From the NCBI GenBank assembly GCA_035439485.1, contig DAORKI010000002.1, positions 1-64,000 on the forward strand: a stretch of 64,000 nucleotides of DNA, written 5' to 3'. Below the pieces are notes generated by a model, which made no database searches, was not told where the DNA came from, and saw nothing but the letters and a program-made list of their open reading frames with translations. Both the position numbers and the translations under genes were made by a program. Of the stretch, positions 61,401 through 64,000 are shown one piece after another; within the stretch, counting starts at the first letter, position 1; each line of letters opens with the position of its first letter. This DNA is from CAIKXD01 sp035439485 (GTDB lineage: Bacteria; Bacteroidota; Bacteroidia; UBA4408).

Positions 61401-62036
61401 TCCAATTGGATCAAGCAATGAAGCCAATAGTTGGTTGTCGAGATTATCGGTTATTGTATTTGAAATGAGGTATAAAACGAGGAAAAGAATTCCTTGAACA
61501 TATATGGCAAAAATATTGCGTGTGAGGGCTCCTATGATAAAAAAAATAGCACCCATAAATAGTACATTGGGTAAAATAATGTTGATTAGGGGTTGCCAAT
61601 AAAAGTTGAAATTAAAGGGTACAATTTGTTCAGGATTTAAATAAGGCATAGCCGACCCCACCATAATTCCTATAAGTGTACCTGACATTACGACAATGGT
61701 AATCAAATAGGAACCCAAAAATCGTCCTAATAAATATTGCAATTTGCTTATTGGTGTACTGAACAATATTTCATGGAAGCGATGCTCAAAGTCTCGATAC
61801 ACGGGCACACCCATAATTGCTGAACATATCATTGCAGCAAAAATATTAAGTACTAAAACTGCCTGATTAATCGTAAAAGGTGAGTTTCTGCAAACATTTC
61901 CTTGACTTCCACCAATTTGCACAATGTCGGTGGTAATGAACAAAAAAGAGATAAAAAATAGTATTCCAAAATATATATAGGTTGCAGGTCTATTGAGTCG
62001 ATAACGCAGTTCAAAAAATAATATTTTTAGCATCAT
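58476..62036 (-). CDS. ABC-2-type permease fused to an M1-family zinc aminopeptidase
   Basis: A 1186-residue fusion. About residues 1-590 contain two ABC-2-like permease sets (YRDFEHRFHEILFSTPIS and later WRERSNKINQISDALPVKN), each with several transmembrane helices. About residues 600-1186 form an extracytoplasmic M1 peptidase: HEIAHQWWAHQ (HExxH, near residue 935), an S-E-T with the third zinc-ligand Glu 20 residues after the second His, and PYSENIGF in place of the canonical GxMEN. The Glu spacing is one residue longer than classical M1 enzymes, which appears normal for this fusion family. The cognate ATPase is encoded 16 bp upstream. Confidence 0.9.
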   Translation of the reverse strand: MMLKILFFELRYRLNRPATYIYFGILFFISFLFITTDIVQIGGSQGNVCRNSPFTINQAVLVLNIFAAMICSAIMGVPVYRDFEHRFHEILFSTPISKLQYLLGRFLGSYLITIVVMSGTLIGIMVGSAMPYLNPEQIVPFNFNFYWQPLINIILPNVLFMGAIFFIIGALTRNIFAIYVQGILFLVLYLISNTITDNLDNQLLASLLDPIGINASSEITKFWTPAQRNQLTVPLVGHLLYNRLLWISIGIIIFIVGYRLFSFSAQPLSFKKKKALVQQDQIQIQKLELPVTRLSFNFTSNLNQFLHIIRFEMKMIYRTPIFVIIILLAVFNVVINITENTEMYGISTFPTTVKILQEAADTFALFFIIIITFYTGELVWRERSNKINQISDALPVKNNTILFAKLFAMIAMVAFLNLIVILTCTCIQFLSGYHYYEWLTAFKYMYLADFPSYLFLIMFAFFIHAIVNNKFLGHAIVILTYIINIALDMNGFENKIWQLGSIPSFTLSDMNGFGHFLKAAFWFQLYWIIVGIFLLIIATLFWIRGTEFSLKSRIKLFKSRFNFKSKLTTASIMILAIFCGSYIYYNTNMLNLFLPKNERRAYMANFEKKYKQYEKILQPRVVDVNNEVDIFPREKRLIIRGKWWLKNIHNKGVDTLILNLSENFYTKNKHINFGILSKKIFANDTLGFYLYKLNKPLKPGDSLQFNFSYIIEYPEIENEFKQTSIVDNGTFFNSEVFPSFGYNSEMEISNNDDRKKENLPKRKLSYAISDSAKYNNTYISNDADWINFETIVSTVENQIAVAPGYLQKEWKQNGRRYFHYKMDAPILNFYAYLSADYQVKKDKWNDVNIEIYYQKGHEYNIDKMILAIKHSLAYYTKNFGPYQHKQARILEFPAYQSFAQAFPNTIPYSENIGFILNVNEPKAIDVSYYVTAHEIAHQWWAHQVIGCPVDGMTVFSETMSQYSALMVMKKQFGKAKMKKFLAYELDEYLSNRAREREKEQALLFNQNQPYLHYNKGSVVMYALQDLIGEEKVNAAAQNFIQKYRFKGPPYPNALDFYSFIKAETPDSLKHMVDDLFLRITLFNNTCKKATVTLNKEKKYVIDVELSIQKFYADSIGNEKTTNVNDWIDIGALDENDSLLFSQKVKITKNKMNYQFVMDHKPSKAGIDPLNQLIDKDGEDNLMKLEF

Positions 62037-62052
62037 GCTTTCTTGATTTTAA

Positions 62053-62916
62053 TTAAACTATTTTATCAAAATAAACATCTTCTAAGCTAGGAGAAATTAA
62101 TTCAAAACCTGATAAATTAACTTCATTTGAGGTAACATGAATTTCAGTTTTTCCTGCACTTAAACGATTTGAAATAACGCGATGTGAATTCTTATAAAGC
62201 TCTAGGTCGTACTTTTCAATCACCTTTTGGAATACTTTGCCTTTAAGTTCGTTAATTAAATCTTGAGGATTTCCTTTTGCAACTACTTCGCCTTTATTAA
62301 TTACTGCCATATTATTACATAACTCTTTAACATCATCAACAATATGAGTTGAAAAAATTATGATTACTTGTTCTGAAATTTCACTTAATAAATTCAAGAA
62401 ACGGTTACGTTCAGCGGGATCTAAACCTGCAGTAGGTTCATCAACAATAATAACTTTAGGACTGCCAATAAGCGCTTGTGCAATACCAAAACGTTGCTTC
62501 ATACCACCACTGTAGCCACCCACGTTTTTTTTACGTACCTCATACAAATTGGTTTGGTTAAGTAACACTTTAACCAACTCTTTTCTCTCTTTTGAATTTA
62601 CAACTCCCTTTAATACGCATAAATGTTCAAGTAAATCTTCAGCTGAGATGCTTGGATAAACACCAAATTCTTGAGGTAAATAACCTAAATATTTGCGCAT
62701 TTCGTCCTTATTTTTCATCACATCAAGATCATCCAAAAACAAACTGCCTTCATCTGCATCTTGTAAAGTGGCAATAGTGCGCATTAATGATGATTTTCCA
62801 GCTCCATTAGGACCTAGTAAACCAAACAAACCTGTTGGAATTTCGAGATTAATATTATTTAAGGCTTTGGTGCCATTTGCATAAGTTTTCGAGAGGTTTT
62901 TAATTATTAACTCCAT
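62053..62916 (-). CDS. ABC transporter ATP-binding protein
   Basis: A 287-residue ATPase. Walker A GPNGAGKS is at residues 35-42. The Q-loop is in LGYLPQEFGVYPS. The signature is GGYSGGMKQRFGIAQAL, with Tyr-Ser-Gly-Gly in the LSGGQ position. Walker B is PKVIIVDEPTAGLDP. The H-loop is in IIFSTHIVDDV. The C-terminus carries the extra ABC-2 exporter domain. It is the partner of the permease-aminopeptidase fusion encoded 16 bp downstream. An export or peptide-linked role is expected for the pair; the cargo is unknown. Confidence 0.93.
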   Translation of the reverse strand: MELIIKNLSKTYANGTKALNNINLEIPTGLFGLLGPNGAGKSSLMRTIATLQDADEGSLFLDDLDVMKNKDEMRKYLGYLPQEFGVYPSISAEDLLEHLCVLKGVVNSKERKELVKVLLNQTNLYEVRKKNVGGYSGGMKQRFGIAQALIGSPKVIIVDEPTAGLDPAERNRFLNLLSEISEQVIIIFSTHIVDDVKELCNNMAVINKGEVVAKGNPQDLINELKGKVFQKVIEKYDLELYKNSHRVISNRLSAGKTEIHVTSNEVNLSGFELISPSLEDVYFDKIV

Positions 62917-62978
62917 ATCAAAATAAAATTATTTAAACTATGACGCGACTGTGCAAAAAAAGTTACAGCTCGGTAAAT

Positions 62979-64000
62979 TTAATCTTGCTTAATGGTTGCT
63001 GCCAGTCCTTCCTCTTCAATTTTAGAAATATTTTTAGACGCAATTATTGAAGCAAAAAAACCAATTAAAAGTACCACCATTAATACATAAATAATATCTA
63101 AAGGCACAATTTTTACAGGATAAGCATCAATTAAAAAGGTTCCATTTCCACCAAGTCCAATTATACCATACTTTAGTTGAATAAAACACACAATTAATCC
63201 TGTAATTATTCCAGCAACAGCCCCATAACCTGAAATAAGTAAGCCTTGAAGTAAAAATATATTTTTGATAGATTGCATGGTGGCGCCCATACTTTTTAGA
63301 ATTGCTATATCTTTTTTCTTATCAATAATAAGCATAGTTAAAGAGCCTATTACATTAAAAGATGCTACAATAAGTATAAACACCAAAATGAAAAATACAG
63401 CCCACTTTTCGGACTTCATTATTTTGAATAATAATTCATGCTGCTCTACTTTATTTTTCACTATAAAATTCGGTCCGAATTCTGCCTGCAATTCTTCTTG
63501 AATGTTATTTGCTTTGTTGTTTTCATGAAGATAGACTTCTATAGCGCTAGCTTCCTTTGTATAACTGAGTAAATCACGAGTAAAACTAATTGGGGCTAAA
63601 AATAATTTTGAATCCACATCTTGCTGCACGCTAAATACTGAACTTACGTTAATGTTTAAAATTTTAAACGCATTGGCTGTGTTTGACAAATCGGGTTTAG
63701 TCAATCGATTTGGAACATACACAGTTAAAGGGAATAAACTATTACTTGATGAAAGGCTTAATCCTATAGCCACACCTTGGCCCAAACAGGCATAGGGTAT
63801 TCCTGCGGCTTCAAGTTGTAATCTTCCATCAACAATTAAGTTTTGTAAATTTTCTACATTTGCAACTTGTGGTGAAACTCCTTTGATAGTGGCAAAATAC
63901 TGCTTGTCGCCATTTTTTAATAGCACATTTTCCTCGAGAACTTCACTCAGTAAATTTATTTCTTGCCATTGAGCAATTTTATTAAGTTGAATGCTGTCGG
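62979..64000 (-). CDS. FtsX/LolC-E-type ABC permease (5' end outside window)
   Basis: A frame open to the window edge at 64000, so the N-terminus is missing. The visible 340 residues begin in a periplasmic domain (QYFATIKGVSPQVANVENLQ, GQGVAIGLSL). They end with three transmembrane helices of the FtsX domain: SEKWAVFFILVFILIVASFN, the coupling sequence IDKKKDIAILKSMGATMQSI, then IFLLQGLLISGYGAVAGIITG and a final IIYVLMVVLLIGFFASIIAS. The GxG in the IxxG site and the DIAILKSMGA motif match LolC/LolE, which release lipoproteins from the inner membrane for transport to the outer one. The ABC ATPase upstream in the window belongs to a different pair, so the LolD-type partner is probably elsewhere. 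Confidence 0.88.
   Translation of the reverse strand, partial: DSIQLNKIAQWQEINLLSEVLEENVLLKNGDKQYFATIKGVSPQVANVENLQNLIVDGRLQLEAAGIPYACLGQGVAIGLSLSSSNSLFPLTVYVPNRLTKPDLSNTANAFKILNINVSSVFSVQQDVDSKLFLAPISFTRDLLSYTKEASAIEVYLHENNKANNIQEELQAEFGPNFIVKNKVEQHELLFKIMKSEKWAVFFILVFILIVASFNVIGSLTMLIIDKKKDIAILKSMGATMQSIKNIFLLQGLLISGYGAVAGIITGLIVCFIQLKYGIIGLGGNGTFLIDAYPVKIVPLDIIYVLMVVLLIGFFASIIASKNISKIEEEGLAATIKQD

Overview
This is a 64 kb chromosomal segment from a low-GC member of the Bacteroidota, probably a draft or metagenome-derived assembly, because it contains one run of exactly 100 N (10174-10273). The assignment rests on several things seen in the sequence. There are type IX secretion C-terminal sorting domains of both the type A and CHU_C (type B) kinds. 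Promoters match the Bacteroidota consensus TTTG-N18-20-TAnnTTTG. There is an archaeal/eukaryal-type ProRS, a DUF3127 protein, a DUF6913-like protein, an ABC permease fused to an M1 aminopeptidase, and a crtI-crtB operon next to an ECF sigma factor. Coding density is high and I see no phage, transposon, CRISPR array or integrated element, so this looks like core genome.

Layout: 1-8.2 kb holds a truncated TPR/SpoIIE phosphatase sensor, a secreted M43 metalloprotease, an atypical SDR, a lipoprotein, the Kdo transferase WaaA, a flavin reductase with a DUF3127 protein, and the menaquinone (futalosine) enzyme MqnD. 8.4-18 kb holds a GEVED/T9SS protein, a gapped 3-hydroxyacyl-CoA dehydrogenase, a CHU_C surface protein, a paired M16 protease, proline dehydrogenase and a UPF0104-type membrane protein. 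18-27.5 kb holds a Spx/ArsC-like protein, an EamA transporter, RNase R, a glycosyltransferase whose N-terminus lies upstream of any normal start codon, and a co-directional run trmB - DUF6913 - dapA - LTA-synthase-like - recX.

27.5-33 kb is the most interesting part. It is a minus-strand carotenoid operon, ECF sigma - crtI - crtB - unknown secreted protein - ispH, with a CarH/LitR-type MerR regulator carrying a B12-binding domain just upstream. The octamer TAAACATT occurs in the promoters of both the operon and the regulator. One copy lies inside the -33/-7 spacer of the operon promoter, and at the regulator two copies form a perfect inverted repeat. I read this as a light- and/or B12-responsive carotenoid switch.

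33-50 kb holds ferritin, MgtE, GtrA, HldD, GcvH, a VanZ-like protein, an Omp28-like T9SS protein, an aminotransferase, ManC, a DUF255 thioredoxin-domain protein, a pirin with an export-like leader, an LpxL-like acyltransferase, RarA, and a LuxR-type regulator with a degenerate receiver domain. 50-54 kb is an envelope cluster: a repeat-rich lipoprotein, a FadL-like outer membrane protein and a secreted 16-residue-repeat protein. 54-64 kb holds ProRS, tRNA-Glu, S20, a peptide-type ABC permease, a GNAT acetyltransferase, and ABC export genes including the permease-M1 fusion, ending in a truncated FtsX/LolE-type permease. Lipopolysaccharide and envelope functions (waaA, hldD, LpxL-like, manC) are scattered rather than clustered.
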